From: Struthio camelus
Taxonomy: Eukaryota; Chordata; Aves; Struthioniformes; Struthionidae
DNA: 64,000 bases
Direction: 5' to 3'
Assembly: GCF_040807025.1 (NCBI RefSeq)
Contig: NC_090942.1
Span: 205,862,640-205,926,639, forward strand
Shown here: piece after piece, positions 32,601-45,880 of the stretch
How positions within the stretch are numbered: the first letter of the stretch is position 1
Layout of the letters: each line of letters opens with the position of its first letter
Translations under genes and position numbers: made by a program
The notes under the pieces: model-generated
What the model saw: only the letters and a program-made list of their open reading frames with translations
What the model was told of the DNA's origin: nothing
The model's database searches: none

Positions 32601-35600
32601 GCCCAGTTTTCCTATCACTGCATCTAGATCACTTTGACATGTAAGTGACAACTTCTCCATTAGCCTCCAAGGCAGAAAGGCAAGAGTGGGTGCATAAGAG
32701 TTTATTACTACCCTTCTGTTACTTTATGGACATGTTGTTCCCTAACCCAGGATTCAAAAATAACCAATTTCCATGATGCAAGCCAGCTGGACAATGTTAA
32801 GAAACACCATGTCTGTGAGACATCAAACCTCCTATGGCAAATGTTATGCACCAGCCGTTGGCTACCTGGGGTCCTGCAATCTGCAGAGGGACCACAGTAA
32901 ATGAGCAACATACTGAATCTGTAGTCGAGATGACTTAAAACAAAGAAGCACACCACATACCTCATTGCAGTTTTCTGGAAATGCTGTGGCCTATTTCACC
33001 TTCTGTTTGCTGCTCAGTGAGATGTTCTGCATCCCTGGAGAGGGAGAAGGAAACTAGGGCAACTCCAAGTATACGACCCTGCTGGGAGTTCTAGTTATGC
33101 ACATGCTGCACAGAAAACCATACACAGTGCAGTTTGCTCTGGTTCCACCAAGGTCTAGGGAGAAGAAAGAATCTGCTTTCCCAGGGAAAGTAGAAAACTT
33201 TCTCAAGCTGCTGTTATAAATACTGCAAACTATATACTTTAGTTGGAACAGGTTTAAGCTCTTCTTTAGGTAAGAAATTGAAATTGTAATATGGTCAGAA
33301 ATCACTTCAGGGGTATCTTTCCAAGTCTATTATTCAGACAGGCTTGTGCTCCTGCAGGTACTTGTTGCTTCTTCAACTTGCATGGGTCACAAATATATTA
33401 CCAGTTTTTAGCATCCGTTCACAAGGGGAGTGAACAACTGTCAAACTAACTGCAGTTAGACTAATTTTGTCCTTCTGTAGCTTAAGCTAGCAAACAGCAC
33501 CACAAAAATCAAGCACTGCTATCAGTGGCAGAGAAGGAAAGCTAGAATGGAGCTTGGTGATGGGGATATTCACAGCAATGAGGGGAACAGTAACACTAAC
33601 ACCCCATTAACATGACCAGGTCAAAGGAAAAAAGTGACAAAAATTTACAGATGGCAGATGATGGAAAGCATGATTTGAAGTCAGTAACAGTGTACTTGCC
33701 AGTAAGCAAGACAGATGAAAAAAAGCTTTCAGGTAGGGCCCAGGAACTGTCCTTCTGTGGTAATTGTCCAACATGTCCTCCTTTTCAACAAGTGGAAAAA
33801 AGGTCAGTAGCAAGGAAAAGGTGAGTTACCATGGTGTTGTCCTTCCCTCTCCCACTTTCTACTGGGTGCTACTAGGTGTTTGCTTTCTTTCCTGTGCTCA
33901 CTATTGGACATAAGGAGTTCTGACAAAGACTTGATGATGGAAGAGTGAAAAGAAAGGAGAATGTAGGAAGAAAGAGACATGAAGATCATTGGAAACTATC
34001 TGCAATGTTACTCATGGGAAGAAGAACAAAAGCAGACCTAGGAAGAATACGAACTAGGACAGGCTGATTGACAGTATTACCATAACAGCACTCATTCTTA
34101 ACACAACACTGAAAACCTTCTTCCCTCCACATCCCTTGCTACTTAGATTAACAGGGCACATACATTTAGGTGGTAAAGGGTAGGACTATAAAAGAGTAAA
34201 GTGATAGTTAGAAATACTGTTTAAAGCAAATGAACAAACCAAGTTTCCAGAGCCCCTGTGGATACACTGATAGCAACTCAGTAATCAAAAAACAGATATC
34301 ATCTGTGAGACGGTAACCTGCATGATACAGCACGGTGCGCTGACCCAAACTGTCTCCCATTTTCAGGGGCATCCTTTGTTTGGTTTTGACCGAAATGATG
34401 ACCAATCTCATGTTTTTCATGCTCTAGAGCTTCTCTGGAAGTGCTTGGCTTACATATCATGCTAACTGAACATTCAAGATGCACAGAACAAGAACTCCTT
34501 GCTCATGCTCTGCTGCTCAACCCTCCTCCCCAGGAAAAGTAGTACATCTCAGTTTCAAACCATCCCTACAATATAACAAATAGTGGGGGAAGGAGGGAGA
34601 AGGAGATGAAAAACCACTCCAGCTAAAACAGTCTGTAATATCAAAAAATAATGCTGAAACACTTTTCTCTTCCACAAAGAAACCTAAATCTAACAGCTTT
34701 CAGACATCTCATTTGCATATAGAAACCTCCTATATGAGGCTCCAAGATCAGGGCTTGTTGTCTTTACACAACACTGACTCAAAAAACTTGTACTGCAAGG
34801 GTCAGGACAAACCAATTCAAGAAAGAACACTACTGTCTCACAGCTCCCTGGAGATTTCATCATGGTCACCCACCAAATGGTAGGGGCAGGTTGCATGGCC
34901 TTCTCTGCTTTTTTTAAATTTGTGCCCAAGGTATGTCCTGTTCCCCACATCTTCCTCTATGAGCACTCTTGCTCTTCTCCCTTCCCCACTCTTCTCCCAT
35001 GCTCAAACGGCACAGCAAGAAATCATCTTCCTCCTTCAGTCCATCTGTTCTTCTCAAGCTGCCTTGACACTGAAGGCCTAGCAAGCCCAAATTTAACAAA
35101 CCCTACATTGATCTTAGTTTGCACAGAAGCACAACCCATTTGATGGCTCACATCCAAGTCAGTATTGATAAGGATGTAGCTTTGCTAAGGCAAAGTGGGA
35201 AAAGGGAATAAAGTAGCTACTCTTATGGTCTACCTCCTGGAGCTATGGAAGAGTAGTACGGTTTCCATGACCACTGGACCACTTTGTGTTCCCATTCCTA
35301 CTATCTGCTGACCCACCTGATTGTGCAAGTATTACCAGTACAGTAGTGAATTATTGCCACACCATGGGCAAGAAGTCTTGATGCCTGAAGGATCTTGGAA
35401 GACAATAGAAGGTGGAGACCCTATCTTTTTCTTTTTCTTTTTTTTTTTTTTAAATAAACAGTAGGACCACTACAAAACAAACAAAGATCAGTGGAAAAAA
35501 CTTATTTAATCACCAGTGCAGTCTGGAACTGGCTACAGGAGCCCTATGCCCAATACGCCACTTTTAGTGGCATTATGATTTTGGGATTCTATGGAACTTA

Positions 35601-35789
35601 TCAGTCATTTTTGGCAGATTCAGACACAAATGCACAATATGCATTCATGTGGCAGATAGTATATATAGCTGAATAACTCCTGTTTTGTGAAACTATTACC
35701 CAGTTGTACACAGTCTTAAATAGGCACTCTTTACAGAGACTTTCTTAACTGATATCTTCTGAAGGTGCAAAAGGAACTGTAAAGGAGTG

Positions 35790-35910
35790 AATTAGCAGCA
35801 TGGCAAAAAGAGCAACAGAGACTGGAGCTCATATGACTTTTTAGTCTTTGGCCCGTCACTTAATCTCTCTGCCTCAGCTTCATTCTCTGGGAAGGAAGAT
35901 ACTTTCCATG
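35790..35910 (+). mobile_element. MIR-type SINE fragment
   Basis: The segment tttggcccgtcacttaatct followed by ctctgcctcagcttcattct matches the MIR core (gggcaagtcacttaacctctctg.gcctcagtttcctcat). Upstream, cagagactggagctcatatg fits the preceding MIR part. Ancient and diverged. Confidence 0.7.
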
Positions 35911-38900
35911 CAAGCTACAGCTACATTAGCAAGTAGAACAGACCAATAGAGCTGATCTGATAAACAAAACAATTGGTGCCAAGTACTCGAGGTCAAAGCT
36001 ACATACATTTGGGGGGGGAAAGCGGAGGTTTGTTTAAACAAAGATTGCCCCCACCCTAATATACACTTCAGGCTAGCTCCAGCTTGGTCCCTTGAACTGC
36101 ATGCTCATTTGCAGCCGAGGTATGTTAGGTATGCTCCCAGAACTGATCCTCCAGTTATTCTTGTGTGCTCCAAGACTGATCACAATGGAAGCTGAAGAAC
36201 AGAAAGCAGGGACAATTATGACATTTGCTTCAAAAACCAGACAAACAAAAAATTCATGTCACACCGAGTCAAAACATTAAGGTAGTCATGTCTATTGGGA
36301 GACTGAAAATGCCCGAGACATGTTCTCGATACACTTACACCAGGAAGGGGATAACTCACAGCAATGCAGTTTCCTATGGACACAGTGATCAGGACTGCGG
36401 TATTCTAACCCATCTAGGTCTGCTCTAAAAGTTGCAGTTTCACTGTCAAGACCGCAGATTGTTTTAAACTCCAGTCTTTTCACTTCCTGCATGTATCCTG
36501 TTCTTCAGGCTTCTCTGCATGCCTGTGACTCTAGCTGGTTGAAATCTAGTGGAGCGCTCAATCCGAGGACTGACATCCAGCTCAGTACATGGCAAAAACA
36601 CCAACTCCATCCACCTGGTCGCAGTCAGTTACTATACCTAATAGAGGTACTGGAAGCTATCTTTCTGAAGGGCCTCTCAGCTATAACGGAAAAGGATGAG
36701 AAGTATTTGCTCATGTTTTGTGGAGAGAGGGAGATATAGCACTCCAGGATAAATTGTCAGAAGTTTAAGCTAACATACTCAGTGTGGGGCTTTTAATTGG
36801 TTTTTATGCCAAAGGAGATGAAAACAGCTCACTATTACAGTGGAGAGGTATTTTTAAAAAAAACCCCAACATCTTTCATGCAAAATCCAATAACTGACAG
36901 AGAGCTCCTACAGTAGGACTCCTGGATTAGTTTCATTGGAATAGTTCAATTCTCTTATATCAAGACTGCTTTGAGACCTGAACTGGCACAAGGCAACCGG
37001 AGATGGCCTCCAGAGGATGTGCATGAGATACTCAAGCTGGGTACAAGCCAAGTTGTGACAGTAATTTTTTTCTTCTCCCCCTTAAGGCAACATCAAGCAG
37101 GTTAGTTTACCACTAAACAGCTTAACTCTGCCTTGAAAAGGAGGAGCGCTCACACAGTTTTCCGCACAAGTGATGAGTGGCTCAGGAAGCTGCTCCTTGC
37201 TGCCTCTGCCATCACACTGCTCTTTCCACAGCCTGGCAGCAACAAGCAGAGCTCCCATGCTGGGGCTCGGACACTGCCATGCTTTTGGCATAGACTTGGC
37301 GAGTACTGTGGAGCAGCACAGCTCAGCACTTGAGCTCAAGTTACACAGATGCTGAAGATGTTAAGCCTAAAACACAGCCTCAGTGCTTCACTACCATGGA
37401 TGCTCCCTGCATCTCTTTACATTAACCTCATTTTTCATTTTATTTTTCTCATTTTATCCTCCTTCCCTAATTCAGGATTTTACCATCTGGCTTCCTTCCC
37501 AGTACCCCAGCAAACCCTCCCCTCCTGCATGGAGGATAGGGTATTCTTCTTGGATTGCAGCTTTGGGAAAGAGGCAAGAAGAACAGGATATTCTGCCCAG
37601 CCTTTTGGCCTACACCACTGAGCAAAAGAACATTTCAAAGGAATATCAAATAAAACAAGCTTTCCAATCAAGAAGGATGAGCAGATGTTCATAGGAAAAA
37701 CCCTCACGAGCCAAAGGGCATTCAATCCGACAAGATTTTATCACCAGACAGTCCAGGCTTGCTCTTCTCGTAGTTTTCTGCTAGCACTTCAAATAATCCC
37801 CTGGGAAAAAATAAGCTTGCCTGGCTACGTACACCACATACACCCTGTCTGTACAACGAAACAGACTTTTCACTAGCATTGGTTACAGCTGATCACAGCT
37901 TAACTGTAAGTACAAGTTATCTCTGGGCAGCTTTAAAATACAAGATTCTTTAAATACTAGCGGCAGTCTGGAGCCCTACGCACACTCACACTTGCGAGGG
38001 AAGTAGGGGAAATGCTGTCACACTGCAAGGCTACATTCCTGCAAGCAACAGCAAGAAGCTGTTTGTGCAGGGGAGATGATGGATAACCAAATAACTACCT
38101 ATTGCAACATGGCCCTGAAGTTTCCTAGCTGAAGTGCAGCTCAGCTCAGCCTGCTGTAATTCCATTGCAGGGGTGACAGAAAAATTGAAGCGCTTGGGTT
38201 CATGAGAGTCAAGTCAACCAACGCAATGCTGTCCCTATAGCTAATAAAGCACCGTCTCGTGAGCTGAGCAGGCAAAGGATTCATAGACACTTTGGTTATA
38301 TGCTTCGCTATAGCGGATTTTTACATTAGAAGATGTTTTACTGTATTTGAGTGAACCTGCAGGAAAGTTAAACATGTTTTGTTAGTGCTTGATTTTCCAG
38401 TGTTCAATGTCTTCCTGAAAGTATTTTTGCTGATTTTTTTTTTTTTGTCAAGAGGGATGTATATAATATTTGATGTTATCACATGATCCCTTTCTTGAAG
38501 ATCATAGGCTTTCTGATCCGAGAATCTATTAGGCTTGGTGATAAGTCTATTACTACAGCAACAAGAATTTGCATTAGTCTTCGCTGAAATATCACTTAAA
38601 GTGACATGCAAATTGTAAGAACTGAACAAGTCACAAGATATTCCTAGATTTACCTCAACGCATCCAGCCTAGACCGGCAGTTATCCACATTTAAAGAAAA
38701 AGAAACAGAAACATCACATACAAAGAGAAAAGCAGCATCTCTTATAAATCACTAAGCCTCTTCTGGATTTGTAATCTGCTAAAAGTGCTAAGCAGACTTT
38801 AATATGCAATACATATTGAATCACTACACATAGACGCCGTTCTCATCTTCGGGTGAAGAGATGTTCGCATCACGAGCACACTTAACTGCTTCAGGTATTC

Positions 38901-39189
38901 AGGGCTCTACTGGTACAAAATAAGTTTTCCTCAAAAATGCATAAAAACAGAAGGCAAACAGTAAGCGTGCTGCAGTGCCTGGAGATGATGCACGATTTAA
39001 GAGATGAGTAAGTATTTCTTCTGTTTTAGTTTGCTTTGGGATAAATCCCAATAGCTTTTGGCGGGGGAGGGCAGAGGGGAGAAGAATGAAAAGCTGGATG
39101 CACTAAAGCACGCAAGCGGTAGAATAATTTTCTTTCTTTCTAAAATGGCTCCTTTGTTTCACCGCCTTTGTCACAAAACCGGCTTGCTG

Positions 39190-40330
39190 TGATCTGTTGC
39201 GCTGACTGAATCGGGACAGCGGTCCCCCCCGCGCCGGCTCCCCTCCTGCGACCGCGAAGGAAAGCGGCCGCGGTGGGGACACGCATGAGCGCAAGAGAGC
39301 ACAAACACCGATCTAACAGCTCGCTCAGAAGCGGGTGCAAGTTGAACACGCGATAACCGGGTGGGGGCAAGAGGGAGGAAGAAGAGAGTGCCATTTAAAA
39401 ATCAGTAAACAAAGAGGACCCCAAAGCAGGTCCTGCTCGCGGTGTAAGCGGGGCCCCGGAAGCCCGCTCAGCTCGCTGCGGTGGCTGCCGACTGCAGGGG
39501 CCGCCCGGCAGCGGCGCGGCGCGCACCGCGGAGCCGCAGCGCCTGGCGCCCGCCCTCCGCCCCCAGCCGCCCCTTAAGGGAGTGGGGGGAGAGGGCAAAA
39601 ATCGCAGGGGGGAATAAACAAACAAACATGGCAGCCCCCCCCCCCACCACCACCACCACGCAGCGCCTTCCCGCAAAGGGCGCCGCACTCAGAGCGGCGC
39701 AGCTCCCCCTCCGCGACGCCACGGGCAGGCTGCGGCCGCCCGGCCCCTCTCCCGCCGTCGCTAGGCGACCCGCCGGGAGCGGGAGCGGGCGCCCGGCCCG
39801 CCCGCCGCCCCGCACTCACCGCTCGCGGCCGCTACAGCCCCATGGCGCAGCCCCGCCGCCGTCCCGGGCCGTCGTCGCCGGGCGGGAGCAGGCTGCGGCG
39901 CCGCCGCGATCTGGGTCACTCGGCGCGGCGCCCCGCGAAGGTGAGAGGAGGAGGAGGAGGCGGCGGCGGCGAGGAGGGGGAGGAGGAAGGCGGGCGGCGG
40001 TGACGCCTACCGGCGGGCGCGGGCGGCTGTGCCCGCCGCCGAGCCGCAGCCTGCGGGCCGGGCCGGGCCGGGCCCCAGGGCGGCCCGAGGGGACGCAGCC
40101 CCGGGCCCAGCCCCGCGGGGCGGGCGGGCCGGCGGCCCCCTCAGCTCGGGCCCTGCCGGACTCCCCCAGCGGGAGGTCGCCCGTTCCCGCGGCGAGAGCG
40201 GATCCTGTTCGCCCCGGCGGCCCTGCCGGGGGATGGGGCAGGGCTGCGCGGCCCAGCGAGGGACAAGCGCAGCGCCCTCGGGCCTGGCTCACGGCACAGG
40301 AGGGAGCCCCAGCTCTCCTGAGCTAACTGA
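39190..40330. promoter_or_regulatory. ELMOD1: CpG island at the ELMOD1 5' end
   Basis: Strongly GC- and CpG-rich block of about 1.1 kb with GGGCCGGGCC repeats (about 40055-40076) and GGA/GGC repeats (39945-39985). It lies 15 kb upstream of the initiator exon and contains a strong minus-strand splice donor at 39820/39819. This is the likely ELMOD1 promoter. The transcription start cannot be fixed from sequence. Confidence 0.85.
39820..39900 (-). other. ELMOD1: Probable non-coding ELMOD1 exon 1 (3' boundary only)
   Basis: On the minus strand the CpG island contains GGCCGCGAGCG followed by gtgagtgcgg, a near-consensus donor after position 39820. The text before it has no ELMOD1-like coding frame and includes ATG GGG CTG TAG (39832-39843), so the exon would be untranslated. 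The right limit given here is arbitrary, since the start site is unknown. Confidence 0.6.
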
Positions 40331-40349
40331 GCTATGTTTCTGAGACCTT

Positions 40350-40366
40350 CCCCCCCCCCCCCCCCC
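40350..40366. repeat. Poly(C) tract of 17
   Basis: Uninterrupted C run at the edge of the ELMOD1 CpG island; likely length-variable and hard to sequence. Confidence 0.95.
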
Positions 40367-40903
40367 ACCGTTGCCAAGGAAAGGTGATACCTGTCTGGGT
40401 CTGTGCCTAGAGGACAGTTACAGCATCACAGCAGAGCTGGGGACATCTCCACGGGGTTAAGGGCACAGCTGGCTAGGGCAGCATCCCAGACAGGCAGCCT
40501 CCTACCTCCACATCCCATCCCACCCACCAACTGAGGAGCTCAGGTCCTTTCCTTCCCAGCACGATAACCGGAGGGCTTTTCATCAAAGTTTAAGCCTGCT
40601 AAGCACAATCCTAGGCATGCCACTCTATTATACAGCTCTCCCCTCCAAGAGGGGAGGGACTGCTGCTTGTCTGAAGCATCCACAGAAGCACTGAAAGTTG
40701 CCCAGTGCCGCAACTGCTGCCAGTAGCAAACAGTCCTGCTTTCCGTTTGTCATTACTGCTACACACATCTCTCCAGATGATCCTTTGAAGCTGTAAGCAG
40801 GCTGTCAGGCCACACTGGCACCCCTGAACTGTCCAATAGAGTCTTAGCATTTTCAAAAGGACAAGTAACAGCTAATTAACCTCTTTTTAAAGTGCTTCCT
40901 GTG

Positions 40904-40953
40904 CTGCACCTGAAAATAGCTTTCTGCACTGCACCTGAAAATAGCTTTCTGCA
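40904..40953. repeat. Perfect 25-bp tandem duplication
   Basis: Unit starting ctgcacctgaaaatagc occurs at 40904-40928 and again at 40929-40953 without differences, which suggests a recent duplication. Confidence 0.9.
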
Positions 40954-41774
40954 TGCTTGTTAAAGGGACATGGTTTATTTTTCTTCCAAGTCCCCCCCTT
41001 TTCAGTCATTTTCAGTCCATAATCAACTAGTACATTGAAAAAGCATGATGAAAACATTAAGGTCGTCCAGTCAAGCACTTAATGACTAGGCAATGCTGTT
41101 CATGTCTCACACCCAAGGCGAAACAGGCCACTACTTGATCCTCATCTTCTACCAGAGCTAGATAGGTCCTCTTCCACTTCATGACATCATTATGCCCAAT
41201 ACACCTGACTGGCAGATATTTTGATCTGCAGAGCTGACACTGAAAAGCAGAGACAGGCTAAGCAGCCTATGCTGTCCACTAGCTACCAAAGCCCAGTGCT
41301 CAGAGGAACCCCACTAAACAGCAGGTTTCAGACTGCAGCTTAACAACCTCTTTTGTGTGTGTCATGTTTTGTACACTGAAGTAAGGCTTGAACCTTAATT
41401 CCATGCAGCAATGCAACCAGAAAACTAGTTCCTTCTCCTGCATTATAGTGATATTTCCAGTTTCTAGATCACAACCCCCAACTCCTTGCCCCGAGATCCT
41501 TTCTCTCCATTTCTCTGCCTATCAGGACCTGCTCTAGCACTAGATAGGAGGAGCCATTGCATCCCCAAATGCATTAAATCTAGTAGTGGTGAACTTTCAC
41601 AGGCTTCAGTAGCCAAATTCAAGTATGCTTTGCCCAAATGGGTGCACACTGAACTTTAAGACAATTCATCCACAATTGTGGAAGATATATCCCAAGCATC
41701 AAAAAAGAGACAGATCTGTGCTACAAGAGTAGCCTTTCCCCCTTCCCCAAATGCAATACTCCGGTCCACAAATG

Positions 41775-41830
41775 TGGAGGAACATAAAACATAGGCTGGA
41801 AAGGACCGTTGACTCTAATCCCTTGCTCCT
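41775..41830 (-). mobile_element. Possible CR1 tail remnant (minus strand)
   Basis: Plus-strand text aacataaaacataggctgga then aaggaccgttgactctaatc resembles the reversed CR1 3' end (catagaat...ggttggaaaggacctt). Only about 50 bp can be aligned by eye. Confidence 0.3.
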
Positions 41831-44800
41831 GTGGCAAACTTCTGAAAGATGCTATAGACCACAGTTAATTAGTCTTCAATGGAGGAAAAAACAAAAAAAC
41901 ACCCACCAAAACAATAACAAAAAAGATTTCTCTTCTGCTACACTTACAGGTGGCTACCTGAAAATCCCATGTCTTTGATAGTTAAAAGTCTAATTTTCAG
42001 CCTAAAATTATTAATGGCTAAATTACACTGGCCCATAGCCATCCAGTTGGTCATTTCTTCCTTGCAGTCATTTGCAACAGAGTTTATGGCAAGAGTTCTT
42101 GTTAATCTTTGGAAACAATACAAAAAGCAAGGCCGTGTTTTTCAAGAGGCCAGAGCGACAAATTCAAAAATATCCAGTTCTCATACAGAGTTTCAGTCCC
42201 CCTTTGTGTTAATGACTCTTCCAGCTTCTTGTTGCCAAGAAGTTTACTTAATGCACTCCTACTTCGTGTGTTAAGTTCAGTCCTCAGGTAACTCCGTTAG
42301 GGCTGTGACTGCTGTAGGTTTTTTGTCCTCTAACATTGCGTTGCCGGAGCAAAAACCTAGCTATACTGGCTACCTGACAGTGTTTGCCTTGTTCCTCTCC
42401 GACTTAATTAACAGCTTCCCTGAAGCATCATAGCACACACTTTCTTTAAGCAGCAGATCTAGCTTTCTCTGAACAATGCTCTTGTCTAGGAAATCAGTAA
42501 TCCTATCAAAGGAAAACACCATACTTGATTAGTCATATTTGCCCTTGCTAAGGTCATGCTTTAGTTTATTCCATCTTCCTTCACGTCTTCAGAGCAGTTT
42601 TTTTCTTTTTTTAAACACTAACTTAAAAGACCAATAGTCCCTTATTGAGGCCAATAATCTTTGGGTTTTCCAGATTACCTTCTGCCATTTCTCTGAAATT
42701 TGGCAGTACACTGCTAATCTGTGGTCATATAGTGCCATTCCAGACTTGATAACAAGTGACTTGTCAAAAACCTATCGAACTGCAGTTTTATGGACCCATT
42801 CACTCTATCTTGGGACTGAAGTTGCCTACGACTCTACCTCCTGTGCTCAGCATCATTGTCCTCACTAAGGTTTGAGCCAAAAATAATATTTTAAAGGTTA
42901 CAGGGGCATGGATAAAAAAATGCAAACAAACAGCTCTTATGATTATAAACAGCTAGAAATTTTTTTCTATGCTGTACTTTGCTACAAACACAGTTCTTTT
43001 TAACTTATAGCAGAAATAATACCTCTGTTTAGAAAGAGCAGTGAAATATATATTAGAAAAGTAGATACAGGATCCTACTAGTTGAGCAATGTCACACTTT
43101 CCCAGCAATAGCTCATAGAGCCTGCTGTGAGTAATAAAAGCCAGCAAGGTCACCTGCATGATTAATTTAGTGTTGAAAGAAGGTGACAAGAACAGCAAAA
43201 ATAGATAGCAACAGACCTAGCTCAGATATTGGTGACAAACCAAAAGCTCAAATTGCTCTTTATCTTGGATAGAGGTCCTTGTCATACAATTTACTGATAG
43301 AAACAAGGCTGACAAAGAGCCTGCATACTATGCCCTTGTGAAAAACCTCATGTGGTTCTGACACCTTCCAGCACTTTTCTTTCCACAGGAGAAGTACCAC
43401 CCAAGCACTATTACATACATATATGAAATTACTCTTTGGTTAATATTTTCACAGAAGGACAGAACTTATTTCTTTTTTTTAAAACAAAAATATTTTTTAT
43501 TTTGTAATAAACAGATCACAGCAGAAATATTTCACTTGTATTTGTAGTCTACTCTTTAAAACAGACAAAAGAAAGCATATATTTTGCACAACACTGGAAG
43601 AGTCATACAAGTTGTAGGCAGGAAAGATAGGAAAGGAATAAAGACAAACCCCTATTTACATAAGGGTTTTCTTACCTTGCTTTTAGAAGCCAATAGCTCA
43701 GATTATCGTTCTGGTTACTCCTGGTTTTACTCAAGACCAGACAGGGTACTCTCAGCATAAATTAAAACCTTCTCAACCCTGCTTTTAATCCTACTCACCT
43801 GCCCCAGGCTTCAGGGGACCTTCTGTCAGCTGGGCATTGTCAGGGTGTGATTGACACAGCTGTGTCTTTAATTGTGCTGCTAGCACTTTTCCTGGGCTGG
43901 GACCTGTGGATCAGCTGAGAGTTTTTATATTTTATTTCTTAGTGGTTGATCTTCTGGCTCTGTTAAGCCAGGAGTGACTTAAGAGGCTGCAATGCAAGAG
44001 GCAACTGGTGACAGTGCTGTGCATTTAAAAGAAAATTGCTGTAATGGAAGCATACTGCTAAGTCTAAAGATACTTGTGATATCAAAGGAACAATAGCAGA
44101 TTAAGCACTATAAAACCAACTGCTGTGTTTATTACTTGGACTGAGCTGAATAAACTTTTTTGCTTGTGGGAAAAAAATGTGTATTAAACAGGTTATACCT
44201 TTCTCCTAGCACCCTTGTCTACTGAAACACATCAAGTCTGATTTCAGTTCAAACAGCTATTTGCCCTCATTCCATGTGGAAATGCATCACACCTCTTGTC
44301 ATTCAGAAACCACTGTGTTTATATGAAACTGTACAGGGCCTTGGCATTAGACCTCCATAAGAAAAGACCAAACACTGGTATGTGGTGAAATAGAGGCTTT
44401 CCAGACCCAGTAGCAAACAGATGGCAAAAGAACTCTGTAACTGGTGAATCAGATGCTAGGACTTTTGTCAAGATGTTCAGATAGGAACTAAGTTCAGATG
44501 ACCCTAGGTGTTTGAAGCCATCGAGCCAATGTCCAGCTGTGCCTTCTGGGAGGTGTCATATGGTGCAGGCTGAACAGGATGCTCAGGTAAAAGTGCAGGG
44601 GGGAGGACAACACTTGGCTGAACCCAAGTCATTACTGCTCTGCACACATGCATTTAGGGTGTAAGTTCCTTGAAGAAAAAAAGTTCCGTAATAGTTATTG
44701 CAGGGGAGGAATGAGGCTGCTGACGGGAGTAGGAATCATGCGAGAGGTATGCTAGCCATTGCTAGCTCTGTAGTGAAAGGTGTCTATATATGTGTTTGAT

Positions 44801-45325
44801 ATCTGGCTGCTGGACTGTACTACATATGCAGCAGGACAAGTGCTCGCAATACAGTTCTTATCCTACATCACGGTAGCCAAGAGCTTTTATACATCTGCCT
44901 GGAGCTTTATAGTTTATGTTGAATAAATAAAAAGAGACATAACAGATATGGAAACAGCTCCTCTTGGGGATCCACGAGAACCTAGAAATTTGCACTAAAT
45001 GTCTGTGCATTTGCTTAGGTGTAAGAATCATTGCAGTTCCGGAGTCTTTCATCTGAGGATACTCATATGCAAATTGGGTTAGCATCTTTGTTTGTCTGAT
45101 ACTGCACAATACATCTATGAGCCTCTATGCAACTATGTAATCAGGCTAGGATTTACTGGATGGGATTTGGGGTTTGCAATTCACTCATCTCTATTCTAAG
45201 CAATGTCTCTAGGCAGTCAGCTTGATGTGTTGCAGTCAGGTACTCCCCTCTTTGGTGTCCATGCACATTCAAGTAGGTGTTGACTGCATTCCTGGGAGCT
45301 GTGTACTTGATGGGTGTATGGGTAC

Positions 45326-45604
45326 TGTTATAAAGGTCCCCAGGCATTCACCACTAAGTTAGAGTCAGACTCTTATACGATGGATTATTTCAGCTTGAGC
45401 TGGGTGCCTCCGAAGAGGGACCCCGCCCTGGAGTAACACGATTCTTTTGTACATTAGTTTTGCGTTACATCATTTTTACTGACCAATATACTTTTAGGGC
45501 AGGGGTCTTATACTACTTCCATTGGTTAACTTAGTTGCTAAGCTAAAGTTAAACAAATACATTGCTTATTATTCCTCCCAGAGGTTGCATGCGCTTCATT
45601 CACA
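45326..45604 (-). mobile_element. Retroviral LTR (minus strand)
   Basis: About 279 bp that begins TGTG and ends AACA on the minus strand. In order it has a CCAAT box (aaccaatgg), a TATA-like gtataagacccc, the R/U5-like block gggcggggtccctcttcgg and then ggcacccagctcaagctg. A degenerate polyadenylation signal (aataat) and a short U5 ending cctttataaca complete it. This is the layout of an endogenous retrovirus LTR. No matching short duplication flanks both ends, consistent with internal provirus sequence lying at 45605 and above. The family could not be named. Confidence 0.65.
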
Positions 45605-45880
45605 CCGTCCTTTTATCTTCTTGGCAGATGGTTTATTCTTACTCTCTTACCAGTGACATGCAACTTTTGGTCCATTGTGCGGTCTTCCTGTTTACTCAGT
45701 GATTCTAGCTGGTTCTGCAGTTGTTCTGTCAGCAGTATCCCACAGGTTCGGTTAAAGCTGAAGCTTAGGCCTGCAGGCTTCACTACTCCAAGTACCGATG
45801 CTAAGTTAATCACGGTTATGCCAATGGAAATAACGGCAGTTTTCTTACAGGTACTGACCTGTAGATGTCCCACCCCCAAC
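45605..45880 (-). mobile_element. Possible retroviral internal remnant next to the LTR
   Basis: A minus-strand open frame of 88 codons (45613-45879) ends just before a purine stretch and the LTR. It has a hydrophobic segment and then a polar, Leu-spaced stretch beginning LLTEQLQNQLESLSKQED, a pattern like the fusion-peptide and heptad region of a retroviral transmembrane envelope protein. The rest of an env gene is missing, so it is an internally deleted, non-functional remnant at best. The assignment rests on pattern and position only. Confidence 0.3.

Larger units (their letters stand above)
24388..39819 (-). other. ELMOD1 5' intron (15.4 kb)
   Basis: Intron between the probable CpG-island exon 1 and the initiator exon. 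It contains a CR1 tail at about 29175-29610 and a MIR-type SINE at about 35790-35910. Short poly(T) or poly(A) tracts occur, for example near 35437. I found no coding exon in the rest, on either strand. Confidence 0.7.

Noticed and set aside
39816..40292. Open frame of 158 codons on the minus strand in the same island
   Set aside because: Same compositional cause; no similarity to ELMOD1 or another known protein, and the ELMOD1 initiator is clearly at 24360.
39481..40326. Open frame of 281 codons on the plus strand in the CpG island
   Set aside because: It is Ala/Pro/Arg/Gly-rich low-complexity translation, as expected for stop-poor GC-rich DNA. Overlapping frames on the other strand are equally open, and it lies over the ELMOD1 promoter.
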